Assembly (NCBI GenBank): GCA_903941105.1
Contig: CAJANL010000235.1
Location: 1 to 64,000, forward strand
Length of the DNA stretch: 64,000 nucleotides
Origin: an uncultured Rhodospirillaceae bacterium
Lineage (GTDB): Bacteria; Pseudomonadota; Alphaproteobacteria; Rhodospirillales; Magnetospirillaceae
Direction of reading: 5' to 3'
The position numbers were made by a program, and so were the translations under genes. Below the pieces are notes generated by a model. That model saw only the letters and a program-made list of their open reading frames with translations. It ran no database searches and was not told where the DNA came from. Shown piece by piece: positions 53,446-62,511 of the stretch; position 1 is the first letter of the stretch; each line of letters begins with the position of its first letter.

Positions 53446-56213
53446 AATTCCATGCGGGCCTGTAACGATCCGGTATGGCTGACAAAGCGGTCGCTCAGGC
53501 CCGCGTCGTACTTGGCCGAGATCGTCATGTTGCGGACGGAGGCCATGTCGACGCCGATACCCAGGGTGAAGGATTCGCGAGCAACCTCTGAGGCTGCGGT
53601 GGTGAAGGACGAACCACCATCGACATAGCTCGAGGTCTGATTCTGGGCTGAGGTGTTGAACTCGTGCTGCCAGATGGCCCGCGCGTTCGGCTTGATATCC
53701 CAGTCGCCGATCTTGGCCATGGTGGTTGAAACCTTGGCCCCCAGGCCGGATTTGATCGAGTCGGTCTCCGAACTTCCGACCGACAGGGCAGCAGCCGCCC
53801 CGGTTTCGGTATAGGCGTCCTGACTAAGGTGGTTGTAGGCCAGTGACAGCAGCGGTGTGACGGTGGTCTTGCCGACCGGCAGGGGCACGCCCAATTCCGC
53901 CTTGGCGCCGTACTGCTGTCCCGCATACGAGGACTTGGCGGTCTGCCGGCTGGCCCCCGAGATGTTGATCACGCGGGTGCCGTCATAGTCGTGCACGCCG
54001 TAGGTGAGCGCTCCGTCCACATGCCAGCGCTCGGCGGAATAGGTGCCATAGAGGCTGGCGATATAGGAGCTGATGTCCTGGCCCGAACCGTCGCGCGAAC
54101 CCGAATCGGCGACGTTGGTCCGGGCATAGGCAAGCGACAGCCCCAGGCGCACCGCGTCCAGCACCTTGGCATCGGCGCCAAAGGCGAGGCCGTAGGTGTC
54201 GGCCGAATAGCCGTCTACGTCCTGGCGACGATCCTGGGTGGCGGTCGAGCCGAAGCCCTGCCCCCACACCCCCAGCCCACGCAGCATTTCACCCGACGAG
54301 ACGCCGGTGCCGCCGGTGTCGGCCGAGGCGGCCCGCACGCTGTCGGTGCGGATCGAGATGGTGTTGACGGCCTGCCCGACCGCGCCCAGCGCCGCCTGGG
54401 TGGTGCCGCCGTTGGTCGAGGGGCGCAACTGGGCCGCCGCCTTCTCGATATCCTTGCTGTCGGTCAGGTTGTTGACCGCGCTGGACAACGACATCATGGC
54501 GGCGTTGGAGCCGGAATAGGTCGCCAGGGTGCTGAGGCCCTTGCTGTTTACCGCCGTCGTGGCGGCGGCGGCGTTGGCCCCGGCCGAAGTCAGAATCACG
54601 TTGGTGTAGCCGGTGCCATAGGAAACGCCATCGGTGTCGGTCTCACCGGCGCCGGTGACCGAACTGACCGTCCAGCGGACGCCTCCGGAATTGACCACGG
54701 TGGGCATATTGACGATGGTGCGGCCCACAGTGTCCTGAACGATCACGTATTTTGCCCCGGTCGCCACTGATCCGACAATGGTAGGCGTAATGACGGGGAC
54801 ACCACTATTCAACATCGTGCCCGCCGGCATGTCGTTGAAAACCCAATATCCATGTCCACCGGAAGTCGTGTTGATGGTGGTCTTCAGAATATATGTTTGG
54901 CTCAGATTTTCGCTTCCACCGGCAACATAATTCCAGGTCAGCTTTGATGTCCCAAGGTCAAATGTACTGTTGCTGTAGAGCGTTATGCCTTGCGAATATA
55001 TCTGTGAGTCGCCACCGAGAGTGAGAGTTGATCCATTGGCAATAGTTACGGACTGGCTTTCCGTAATGTTTCCGGTAAAGGTAGTCGTTCCACCTTGGAA
55101 TCTAATGGAAGAGGATGTTCCCGACCCTTCACCGGTAATATTGCCGGTTGCCGTGTTTCCGCCCTGACTTCCATCAAATATGAAGGTGTCGCCAAAAGCA
55201 GACGCCTTGATCCTGCCGGTGATGGTTCCGTAGTTGGTTAACGTCGAGGCGCCAGTGCCAGAGTGATAGGAGACGGCGGTATCGTTTGTTCCGTTCGTCG
55301 ATTTCGAAATAGTACCGTAGTTGACAATCGACGTTCCGGTTCCACTGCTCTTTATTGTTGGTGTGTCATTCTGTGACGTGGCGGATGAGATTGTTCCGTA
55401 GTTAGTGATGGTGGTGGAGGCAATTCCACTCCCAATCTCGATGGCTGGATAGGCATTGCCGGAAGTGGCTATTGTTCCCCGGTTAGTAATGCTCGCGTTG
55501 GCAGCCCCAACAGCGATACCAATTCCACCAGCTCCGATGATCTGGCCGGTACTGTAGTTGTTTATCGTTGCGCCGGTAGCCGCGCTGCCAATAGCAACTG
55601 CCGCATTGTTGATATTGTAGGTGGCTGGTGTGCCCCCATTGGCGCTTCCGTTCGTTCCTCTCGTACCGGATTGAACTGTTCCCGCATTGGTCAGCGTTGC
55701 GTTGGCGCTTCGAATGTCCACGCCGGAAGCACCGCCATTTACACCCGCCGTGCCTCCGGTGCCACCAGCCGCTCCACCATTGCCGCCCGTGCCTCCCTGA
55801 ACAGTCGCCCCTTGTGAAATGGAAATAGTCGCGGGATTAACGCCATAGTTCACATAAATACCTGCGCTGTCGCCGCCATCCCCACCATTAAAGGCTCCTG
55901 CACTCCCGTCACCGCCATTGCCGCCGGTGCCACCGGTAACCGTGCCACCAGTGACGTTCACGACCGTGCTGCTGGCATTCATATTGATGCCGGCACTATT
56001 GTTGCCGTTACTGCCGTTGCCAGGAGATCCGTTGCTGCCGTTGGAAGCTGTCGGCCCTGTGACTGTTCCAGAACTGGTATAGGGTGTATTTCCACCGTTC
56101 ACAGTCACGTTCGCGTCTGCGGCGAATTGCGCCCACGCAGACCCCGCCGTCATGACCAAGATCGCCAGGGGGGACACGCTCGCCAACAACGCACGATTAA
56201 TCGACCACTTCAT
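53442..56213 (-). CDS. autotransporter with glycine/asparagine-rich passenger
   Basis: A 923-aa type Va secreted protein. The signal peptide covers about residues 1-29 (MKWSINRALLASV... AWA-QF). The first part of the passenger is extremely Gly/Asn/Ser-rich (GGTGGNGGDGSAGAF). The middle has beta-helix repeats (TITNYGTISSATS). The barrel occupies roughly the last 280 residues (GLGVWGQGF ... SLQARMEF with terminal Phe). ATG 56213 follows a G-rich Shine-Dalgarno. It leads the operon with the amber-interrupted autotransporter and the lipoprotein hydrolase. The passenger DNA is visibly AT-richer than the barrel DNA. Confidence 0.88.
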   Translation of the reverse strand: MKWSINRALLASVSPLAILVMTAGSAWAQFAADANVTVNGGNTPYTSSGTVTGPTASNGSNGSPGNGSNGNNSAGINMNASSTVVNVTGGTVTGGTGGNGGDGSAGAFNGGDGGDSAGIYVNYGVNPATISISQGATVQGGTGGNGGAAGGTGGTAGVNGGASGVDIRSANATLTNAGTVQSGTRGTNGSANGGTPATYNINNAAVAIGSAATGATINNYSTGQIIGAGGIGIAVGAANASITNRGTIATSGNAYPAIEIGSGIASTTITNYGTISSATSQNDTPTIKSSGTGTSIVNYGTISKSTNGTNDTAVSYHSGTGASTLTNYGTITGRIKASAFGDTFIFDGSQGGNTATGNITGEGSGTSSSIRFQGGTTTFTGNITESQSVTIANGSTLTLGGDSQIYSQGITLYSNSTFDLGTSKLTWNYVAGGSENLSQTYILKTTINTTSGGHGYWVFNDMPAGTMLNSGVPVITPTIVGSVATGAKYVIVQDTVGRTIVNMPTVVNSGGVRWTVSSVTGAGETDTDGVSYGTGYTNVILTSAGANAAAATTAVNSKGLSTLATYSGSNAAMMSLSSAVNNLTDSKDIEKAAAQLRPSTNGGTTQAALGAVGQAVNTISIRTDSVRAASADTGGTGVSSGEMLRGLGVWGQGFGSTATQDRRQDVDGYSADTYGLAFGADAKVLDAVRLGLSLAYARTNVADSGSRDGSGQDISSYIASLYGTYSAERWHVDGALTYGVHDYDGTRVINISGASRQTAKSSYAGQQYGAKAELGVPLPVGKTTVTPLLSLAYNHLSQDAYTETGAAAALSVGSSETDSIKSGLGAKVSTTMAKIGDWDIKPNARAIWQHEFNTSAQNQTSSYVDGGSSFTTAASEVARESFTLGIGVDMASVRNMTISAKYDAGLSDRFVSHTGSLQARMEF

Positions 56214-56427
56214 TGCATCCCCCAGTCCCACAGTGCGGGACGGCTAACTCGGTTTCTGATCGTCCCTGCGTTCCGTCGGGGACGGCCATTGGCGTGGGCC
56301 GGTTTCACTCTCACGGATAACTACGCGGCAGACTTGCAGCCCCGCGCGGCTATGCGCAATCAATGAGAAATGTTTCCAGAGAGTTCATCGCGCTTAGCTA
56401 GGCTCTGTCTCGCGCTTGGACTCGTCC

Positions 56428-56580
56428 TCATAGATTTTCCTGGCGGATTCCTCTCCGCATGTCCCGCATCCAGAAGTGCGGCGCAATGAGCGGGGCGAGA
56501 AGCGACAACTCCAACCTCACCGGCACGTTTTTCCACTTTCGCGTACGGTATCCGTCACCACATCGGCCGCAAGTTGGCAT
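56428..56580 (-). CDS. possible 50-aa CxxC protein
   Basis: A short frame beginning MPTCGRCGDGYRTRKWKN with a CxxC pair and a basic patch, followed by LELSLLAPLIAPHFW. It lies 35 bp downstream of the LuxR gene and could be cotranscribed. The ribosome-binding site is weak and no family is recognised, so it may be chance. The rest of the 402-bp space from 56214 to 56615 shows nothing else; it must hold the promoter of the autotransporter operon. Confidence 0.22.
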   Translation of the reverse strand: MPTCGRCGDGYRTRKWKNVPVRLELSLLAPLIAPHFWMRDMRRGIRQENL

Positions 56581-56615
56581 TTTTACCCAGTGCGGTCGGG
56601 GCGCCCCCAGCCTCG

Positions 56616-57044
56616 TCATGCCTGGATAAGCCCAAGGTCCAGGGCCGTGGCGATTGCCTGGCTGCGGCCACGGGCCTTGAGTTGCCGGGCGGCGGCGGTG
56701 AAGTGGTGCTCCACCGTCCGCACCGACAGGCCCAAGCGGGCGGCGATTTCCTTCGAGCGCAACCCCTGGGCGGCGAGGCCCAAAATCTCGCGCTGCCGCG
56801 GTGAAAGCGTCAGGGGCAGACCGCCCTTTTTCTTGGCCGCCACCTGTCGGCAAAGTTCCAGCGCCCGTGCCATGTGGGGGATCAGGAGCCTGAAGGCGGC
56901 CCGCGCCTCCTCGGTGAAGTGCGGTGCGTCATCGAACTGGACGGTCTCGATGCGCGTCACCACGTCGTGCTTCCCTTGAGTCACGGCGGCGTACAGTCGG
57001 GCGGTCAGATCCAGGACCTCTTGCAGATCGAACGGCCTGGTCAT
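56616..57044 (-). CDS. short LuxR-type (GerE) transcriptional regulator
   Basis: A 142-aa regulator. The DNA-binding helix-turn-helix fills residues of about 77-138 (LSPRQREILGLAAQGLRSKE, LGLSVRTVEHHFTAA). Residues 45-70 (EARAAFRLLIPHMARALELC) look like the linker that normally follows a much longer sensor domain of 200 or so residues, which is absent. It therefore seems N-terminally shortened but still able to bind DNA. It lies between the autotransporter operon and the divergent caspase-like gene and is a natural candidate to control both. Confidence 0.82.
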   Translation of the reverse strand: MTRPFDLQEVLDLTARLYAAVTQGKHDVVTRIETVQFDDAPHFTEEARAAFRLLIPHMARALELCRQVAAKKKGGLPLTLSPRQREILGLAAQGLRSKEIAARLGLSVRTVEHHFTAAARQLKARGRSQAIATALDLGLIQA

Positions 57045-57112
57045 TTCCTCGCTTCCGGTACATGGCGCCTTCGGGATTCACCATGCGCCCCCCAAGAATT
57101 TGTCCCACAACA

Positions 57113-57138
57113 ATCGGATGGGACGCGTCCCAGCCGAT
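57113..57138. promoter_or_regulatory. 26-bp inverted repeat, candidate operator
   Basis: A near-perfect dyad: ATCGG at 57113-57117 pairs with CCGAT at 57134-57138, around the perfect 14-bp palindrome TGGGACGCGTCCCA at 57119-57132, with a single mismatch. It sits in the 388-bp divergent region between the LuxR-type gene and the caspase-like gene, 69 bp upstream of the regulator's start. It could bind that regulator; this is untested. A weak TTGTCG-N18-TATAGG promoter lies closer to the caspase gene (57381-57410). Confidence 0.5.
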
Positions 57139-57432
57139 GGGAGGGCACGCCACAGCCTCCCTTATCAACGCGCACAGTAGCGGGGGCGTCCCTCGCCACA
57201 AGTTGTCAATTTTTCCTAGGCAGACGCACAGAACCACTCTTTCGGGTGGGGAAAAAGCGACGGGTTGAGGTGGCGCCGCGGTATTGGCAGACTGCCAGCG
57301 CTAAACCGTGGCAATAGGAAGCGCCCAACCGCTGCGGTTGATCAGGGATTTGCGTTGCCGCGCTGCCCGTTATAGGGTCGTTGTCGAGGTTGAAACTCTG
57401 CCGCTATAGGTGGCCAAAGTACGGGGAATGGT

Positions 57433-59766
57433 ATGTTGCGACGGGTTTTAGGTTTTGCCGGCGCATTACTGACGGTCCTGTATGCGGCCAATTGCTACGC
57501 CCAGTTCGGTGGCGGCTTTTCGGGGGTTCAGACTCGCATCCTCGAACGCTCCATCAGCCGCAATCTCGACCGCATCTTCAAGCCGAAGCTGATCATTTCG
57601 AAAGGTGCAACCGGCCCGGTCACCGCCGTGGGGTTGAGTGACGATGAGCACTACCTGGTCTCGGCCGTCGGCGACAACACTGTCCGGGTCTGGGACCTGT
57701 GGGTTGGACGCGAGCTGGCGCGCCTTCCCGCCCATGGCGACCGGATTACAGCAGTTGCCGTCGGCCATCGGGGCAATTTCTTTGCGACCGCCTCGCAGGA
57801 CCGAACGGTGAAAATCTGGAGCCTCAGGCGTCTCGGGCCGCCCGTGACCCTCGGGGCGCCAAACGCCGAAATTACCAGCCTGACATTTCTGGGCGATGAC
57901 AGCCGATTGGCGACGGTTGGCGTCGATGGGGGGGTGAAGGTCTGGTCTTTGTCCGATAAGCGGGTCTTGTCCGACTTTCAGGCCCATGGCGCCGGCCGGG
58001 CGGTGATCGCCGCGCCGCCGGATGGCACCCGGATCGTGAGCGCCGGGGCCGACGGCTTTGTTCGTGTGTGGAATTCCGCGTCGGGGGAACGGATGGCCGA
58101 GATCGGCTCCGGCGGGGCGGCGACGGCCCTGAGCCTCAATCGCGAAGACGGACGAATTGCGGCGGCCCTGCTTGATGGGTCGATCGTGCTGCTTCAGGCC
58201 GATGGGGCGCGGATCGGGCAGTTGGTCGGGCATGACGGCAAAGTCTCGTCGGTCGCCTTCGTCCCCAAGACCGGGCGGCTATTATCCGGCGGAATCGACG
58301 GGACGGTACGGCTGTGGGACGCGCAGGCGCCTGGGCGGGAACCACGGGTTTTCGGGCGGCACGATGGTCCGGTAACCGGCGTGGAAGTGAGCCATGACGG
58401 CGCCTTTGCCATGTCGGTGTCCGAGGATGGAACCACGCGCTTGTGGAATGTGGCAACCGGAGCCCAACTCCTGACGTTGATTTCCACCACTTCGGGTTGG
58501 GCGGTGATTGACGCCAAGGGCCGTTATGACGGCAATGAGCCCGCTCTCTCGGGGATTGATTGGCGGTCCGATGATGCGGTGGCCAATATCGACGATTTTG
58601 CGGAGACCCATTACCAATCGGCGCTGCTGCCCAGGACACTCAAGGACGGGGAGGCCATCGCCGATGCCAAGACCATCGTCGATGGCGTGGCCTATCCGCC
58701 GAAAATCCGGATTGTCTCCGAAACCGGGCGAGCAGAGACCAAGTCGGTGGTCGTCGAGATCACGGCCGAGGATAACGGTGGCGGCGGCGTCTCGGAAATC
58801 CGCCTGTATCGAAACGGCAAGCTGGTGCGCGCGAGCGCCGGCCAGATGCGACGGGACGACCCGAAGCGGCTGGTGGGGCGGTATGAGTTGGATGTCGAGA
58901 GTGGGCAGACGGTCGTTTCCGCCACCGCAATCAACAATGAACGCCTGGAGAGCCGTCCCGAGACTATCACCGTGGCGAGCGGGCGGCCGCAGCGCCGGGG
59001 CAAAATCCATCTTCTTACCGTCGGCATTAACAAATATCGGGACCGCAGCCTCGATCTTTTTTACGCGAAACCCGACGCTCAGAGCATCGATGGCTATTTC
59101 GCTGCCGGCAAGGCGGCCTTGCCCGTGGCGGCCCAGGTCGCACTACGCGACGGACAGGCCACCCGGGACAATATCCTGGCCGCGATACGCACGTTCCGGG
59201 ACGTGCCGCAGGAGGATATGGTTGTCGTTTACCTCGCTGGCCACGGGGTGAGTGCGGGCGACCAATGGTATTTCATCAGCCATGACGCCCAGCTTTCGGG
59301 TGACGTCCAAGATGGCGCCATCGGCGTTCTCTCGTCGTCGGAGATCAAGGCTGAAGTTGAAGCGCTGAATGCCGATCGAATCCTGCTTTTGATCGACACC
59401 TGCCATTCAGGGTCTCTGGTGGAGCCGATCAAGGATTACCGCGGAATGAAGGCGTTGCGGCTGTTGGCCCGAACCGTCGGAACTCATGTGCTTGCGGCCA
59501 CCGATCGCACCCAGTCTGCGATCGAACTGCAAAAGCTTGGCCATGGGATATTTACCTACGCGCTCCTCGATGGCCTGAAGGGCAATGCCGATTACATCGG
59601 TAATGGCGTCGTCTCCGCAACCGGCTTGGTTCGCTATGTCGAAGAGGCGGTCCCGCTTCTGGCAAAGCAATACGCCGAGGATGATCAGTACCCAACGGGC
59701 CTCTCGCGAGGAATTGACTTTCCCGTTTCAGTTGCTGAGCAGTCCAGAGTCTTAACAGGTCGCTAA
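57433..59766 (+). CDS. exported WD40-repeat caspase-like (peptidase C14) protein
   Basis: A 777-aa protein with a signal peptide (residues 1-23, cleavage near CYA-QF). Seven WD40 repeats span about 60-345 (for example DNTVRVWDL and DRTVKIWSL), enough for a closed propeller. An Ig-like segment follows (about 420-510), then a caspase-like domain (about 524-740). The catalytic dyad is intact: His604 in VVYLAGHGVSAGD and Cys657 in LLLIDTCHSG. Orthocaspases of this kind cleave after Arg or Lys or serve in signalling. Export into the periplasm or beyond is notable. It starts at ATG 57433 after GGGGAA and is followed 117 bp later by a barrel gene. Confidence 0.9.
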   Translation: MLRRVLGFAGALLTVLYAANCYAQFGGGFSGVQTRILERSISRNLDRIFKPKLIISKGATGPVTAVGLSDDEHYLVSAVGDNTVRVWDLWVGRELARLPAHGDRITAVAVGHRGNFFATASQDRTVKIWSLRRLGPPVTLGAPNAEITSLTFLGDDSRLATVGVDGGVKVWSLSDKRVLSDFQAHGAGRAVIAAPPDGTRIVSAGADGFVRVWNSASGERMAEIGSGGAATALSLNREDGRIAAALLDGSIVLLQADGARIGQLVGHDGKVSSVAFVPKTGRLLSGGIDGTVRLWDAQAPGREPRVFGRHDGPVTGVEVSHDGAFAMSVSEDGTTRLWNVATGAQLLTLISTTSGWAVIDAKGRYDGNEPALSGIDWRSDDAVANIDDFAETHYQSALLPRTLKDGEAIADAKTIVDGVAYPPKIRIVSETGRAETKSVVVEITAEDNGGGGVSEIRLYRNGKLVRASAGQMRRDDPKRLVGRYELDVESGQTVVSATAINNERLESRPETITVASGRPQRRGKIHLLTVGINKYRDRSLDLFYAKPDAQSIDGYFAAGKAALPVAAQVALRDGQATRDNILAAIRTFRDVPQEDMVVVYLAGHGVSAGDQWYFISHDAQLSGDVQDGAIGVLSSSEIKAEVEALNADRILLLIDTCHSGSLVEPIKDYRGMKALRLLARTVGTHVLAATDRTQSAIELQKLGHGIFTYALLDGLKGNADYIGNGVVSATGLVRYVEEAVPLLAKQYAEDDQYPTGLSRGIDFPVSVAEQSRVLTGR

Positions 59767-59883
59767 TGTCGTTGATCCGGCACATGATACCCCTTATCAT
59801 AGAGATATGAATTCAGATATTATCCCATCTATAGATGGCCGTTAGGCTGCTTCCAGATGCGGACTAGAGAGGGGGCGGGTTTA

Positions 59884-60930
59884 ATGCGGTATGGATATGC
59901 AGTGTTCGCGGGGGCAATGATGCTTGCCTCCCCATTTGGCGCGGCTTATGCCGCAAGCAGCAGCGAGACAGTTCCTACCGCAGTGGCGACGACGACCGCA
60001 GTCTCGCAGACCTCCACACAAAACGTCGTCCGCACGATCTCAAACGCCATCAGTGGCAGCTTGGCGCGTGTGTTCAATTCAGGAGGCATGTTCAAGTCCG
60101 GTCCCTCCAACAAGCGTACCAGCATGGCGGATGGGGAGACCGGAATCTCGGCGGGCGAGGGTGGAGCAACGATCGGCACATGGGGTAGCCTCGATTACAC
60201 CTATCTCCGCGTCGTTCCTGATGGGAACTCGGATCAACGCCGATTGACCGACATCTACACCGGGGTCGCGGGGGCGGATTACGCCTTCGATGATCATTTG
60301 CTTGGGGGGGTGGCGGTGAGCTATGCCAGAGCAAACACAGACGGGCGCAAGACAAAGACAAATGGCGCCAAACTTAATCAGGAATCAGACTCAATAACCG
60401 TGTCGCCGTATTTAGGCTATTCTCCATTGGAGAATCTAACCATTGACAGCATGATCGGATACACCCATTCTTTTATTCGGACTCACGATTACAGCTCGTC
60501 AACCGTGGCAACCGGCAGTAATGATTCTGATACATATTTCGCTGCGGTCAATGCAGGTTATGTATTTGGGCTGACGGACCATTTGGCCTTTAAAGTTTTT
60601 GCCGGCTTCAGCGCCCAACATGCCGAGGTAGACAGCTATCGCGACAGCCAGAATAATGACATTCAGGGGGATACTTCCGAGCATTGGCAGGCTCGGGTTG
60701 GAGGAAAACTGATGACTGCCTTGGCAGACACCTCCCAGGGTTACCTCTCCGCTGCCTACGAGCGCGATAAGTCCATGGTTGCGATCTCCGAGAGTTCGCT
60801 CCGGCTTTCTGCTGGAACAGCGACGGACATATCCTCGGCTCTGAACTTTAACCTCGAGGCGACGGCAAACGTTGGTCGTGAGACCCAGCAGGAGTATGGC
60901 CTCGCCGCCAACCTCCGCCTGGCGTTCTGA
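59884..60930 (+). CDS. stand-alone autotransporter-type outer-membrane barrel
   Basis: A 348-aa protein. A signal peptide (ending AYA-AS) is followed by a Ser/Thr/Val-rich stretch of about 60 residues and then an autotransporter beta-barrel: GTWGSLDYTYLRV, the strand pairs GVAGADYAFDDHLLGGVAVS and TYFAAVNAGYVFGLT, and the terminal Phe in NLRLAF. There is almost no passenger domain. It is AT-richer than the core genes. ATG 59884 follows GAGAGGGGG. The position directly behind the caspase-like gene suggests a shared envelope role. Confidence 0.82.
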   Translation: MRYGYAVFAGAMMLASPFGAAYAASSSETVPTAVATTTAVSQTSTQNVVRTISNAISGSLARVFNSGGMFKSGPSNKRTSMADGETGISAGEGGATIGTWGSLDYTYLRVVPDGNSDQRRLTDIYTGVAGADYAFDDHLLGGVAVSYARANTDGRKTKTNGAKLNQESDSITVSPYLGYSPLENLTIDSMIGYTHSFIRTHDYSSSTVATGSNDSDTYFAAVNAGYVFGLTDHLAFKVFAGFSAQHAEVDSYRDSQNNDIQGDTSEHWQARVGGKLMTALADTSQGYLSAAYERDKSMVAISESSLRLSAGTATDISSALNFNLEATANVGRETQQEYGLAANLRLAF

Positions 60931-61030
60931 CGCAAAGCTGCTGTGGCTGGCGTTCGAACTCGGCTATTGACGCCCCGGTTCGCGTCCACTCATCCTATTT
61001 ATAGTTGGGCTATCTGACGGGGGCGTGAGC

Positions 61031-61471
61031 ATGAACATTCGCACCGGACTGGTGATTTTTGCCGTGGCGTTGATCCAGGGGGGGGTGCCGGCCATCGCGG
61101 ACCCCTTAATCACGGACGAAGAGGCGATGCTGCCGACACCGTCGGCCGTCAAAAATGCCCGTGGCATCTCGCGCGGGCCATCCATTCGCTATGAGATGCC
61201 AGAACCTGTTGCTGCCCACAAACCCTTCACCTTCAAAATAGAATTCGAGCCGCATGGCAAGGCAACGATTGATCCGGCGAAGGTGCAGGTCACCTATCTC
61301 AAGCTTCCCAGCATCGACCTGACAACGCGCATCCGGCCGTTCATTACGCACAAAGGTATTGATTTCCCAATGGCCGAGGTGCCGGCTGGGCGTCACCCGC
61401 TAAGGATCGACATTGAAGACAGCAGTGGCAGAACTAGCCAGGCGACCCTTGTCTTGGTCGCCGAAAAGTAG
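61031..61471 (+). CDS. exported small protein with Ig/transthyretin-like domain, unknown function
   Basis: A 146-aa periplasmic protein. The signal peptide ends near AIA-DP. The remaining 100 residues form a beta-sandwich-like pattern (KPFTFKIEFEPHGKATIDP, HPLRIDIEDSSGRTSQATLV). I do not recognise the family. ATG 61031 follows a GGGGG stretch; a GTG two codons upstream is also in frame. It ends 13 bp from the convergent zinc-ribbon gene. Confidence 0.65.
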   Translation: MNIRTGLVIFAVALIQGGVPAIADPLITDEEAMLPTPSAVKNARGISRGPSIRYEMPEPVAAHKPFTFKIEFEPHGKATIDPAKVQVTYLKLPSIDLTTRIRPFITHKGIDFPMAEVPAGRHPLRIDIEDSSGRTSQATLVLVAEK

Positions 61472-61484
61472 CTTCCGTTGGATG

Positions 61485-62249
61485 TCAGCTGTAGAATTTT
61501 GACAACGCGGCACCAACGGCAGCCATTGCTGTTGTCCCGGTCATGACGGCGTAAATCCACCCGGCAATCGTGGCGATACGACGGTGGATGTCTGCCCGGC
61601 TTTCAAGGGGGCCCGCCGAACTGTTGGCAAGAATGGTAGCCAACTCGCGGGTGAGCGATCCCATGGCTTTGGATGGATGCTGGCGCATCTTGATGCGCCG
61701 GCCAATCATGCCGCTTGCCAGGTAAGCTAGGGCAATACTGGCGAAGTATTGAATCGTCTCCACCCATTCGCGGCTCCCCTGCGGCATGAACGGAACATGG
61801 TCGATCAGGGCGGTGGTTGCCAACATTCCAGACACGCTCGCGACGCCAATCAGAATGCCTGTCCAGAGTATCGCTGTCAGGGAATGTGTATATCGGAGGC
61901 CGAATGCCAGGGGGATAGCAATGGATATTGCGCGAAGGGCGCGGGTATCCATGTCGAGTAGTCCAACAATTGTCCAATGCGCGAAAACAAGCAGAAGCAC
62001 CGGCAGTGCCAACCAAGCAACCATTGCGCCCGCGGTCACCCACCTTTTCTGCGGCTTGGCCGCGTGCCCTGAAGCCTCGACATGGCTTCCCAACTCATGG
62101 ATTGCCGCTTCAACGGCGGCCAGACGGGCGACTATACCTTCCTGCTGCGACAAAATTGCGCGCATGACCAGGAACGAGACGTCGCGACCGCAGAAAGGGC
62201 AGGCGACCGCATGATTGCTGATCTCTTTAGTGCAAAATGGGCAGTCCAC
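61485..62249 (-). CDS. zinc-ribbon membrane protein of unknown function
   Basis: A 254-aa protein. A double-CxxC zinc ribbon opens it (CPFCTKEI and CPFCGRDV), followed by a coiled-coil-like segment and then four to five transmembrane helices (AWLALPVLLLVFAHWTIVG, GWIYAVMTGTTAMAAVGAAL). The start is GTG 62249. It lies 18 bp downstream of a small lipoprotein gene and 262 bp downstream of a further unknown gene's stop, all on the minus strand, so the three may be one operon. Confidence 0.7.
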   Translation of the reverse strand: MDCPFCTKEISNHAVACPFCGRDVSFLVMRAILSQQEGIVARLAAVEAAIHELGSHVEASGHAAKPQKRWVTAGAMVAWLALPVLLLVFAHWTIVGLLDMDTRALRAISIAIPLAFGLRYTHSLTAILWTGILIGVASVSGMLATTALIDHVPFMPQGSREWVETIQYFASIALAYLASGMIGRRIKMRQHPSKAMGSLTRELATILANSSAGPLESRADIHRRIATIAGWIYAVMTGTTAMAAVGAALSKFYS

Positions 62250-62267
62250 GAGGTGCTCCGCGCTTGG

Positions 62268-62489
62268 CTATTGCTTCACAGGTCCGCAGCAGTTTTTCAT
62301 GCGCTCGATTAAAGCCTTTTGGGCATCTGGGTCGATGGTCCGGTCGCGCCGCCCAACCACCGTCCCATCGATTGCGATTGGTGCGATGTCCTGCTCGATC
62401 GGCGACGCGTTATCGATGGGGCCTGTTGGGGGTGTTGAACATCCAGCGAGTACAAATGCAAATAAAACGGCCAAGGAAATTCCGTTCAC
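62268..62489 (-). CDS. small lipoprotein
   Basis: A 73-aa predicted lipoprotein with the lipobox FVLAGC (Cys at about residue 16). The mature part is short and acidic, ending with paired cysteines (KNCCGPVKQ). GTG 62489 is chosen because it places the hydrophobic signal directly at the N-terminus and follows GGAGGGGG. The longer in-frame start at 62531 would put charged residues in front. The family is not recognised. Confidence 0.6.
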   Translation of the reverse strand: MNGISLAVLFAFVLAGCSTPPTGPIDNASPIEQDIAPIAIDGTVVGRRDRTIDPDAQKALIERMKNCCGPVKQ

Positions 62490-62511
62490 GCCCCCTCCCT
62501 TCCGGCCAGCT

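Noticed and set aside
56929-57237. A 102-codon minus-strand frame covering the 5' part of the LuxR-type gene and its upstream region
   Set aside because: It is in a different frame from the regulator and does not supply the missing sensor domain; no family features.
59825-59838. Perfect 14-bp palindrome CCATCTATAGATGG upstream of the stand-alone barrel gene
   Set aside because: Could be an operator, but a single AT-rich palindrome of this length is weak evidence and it does not resemble the dyad at 57113-57138.
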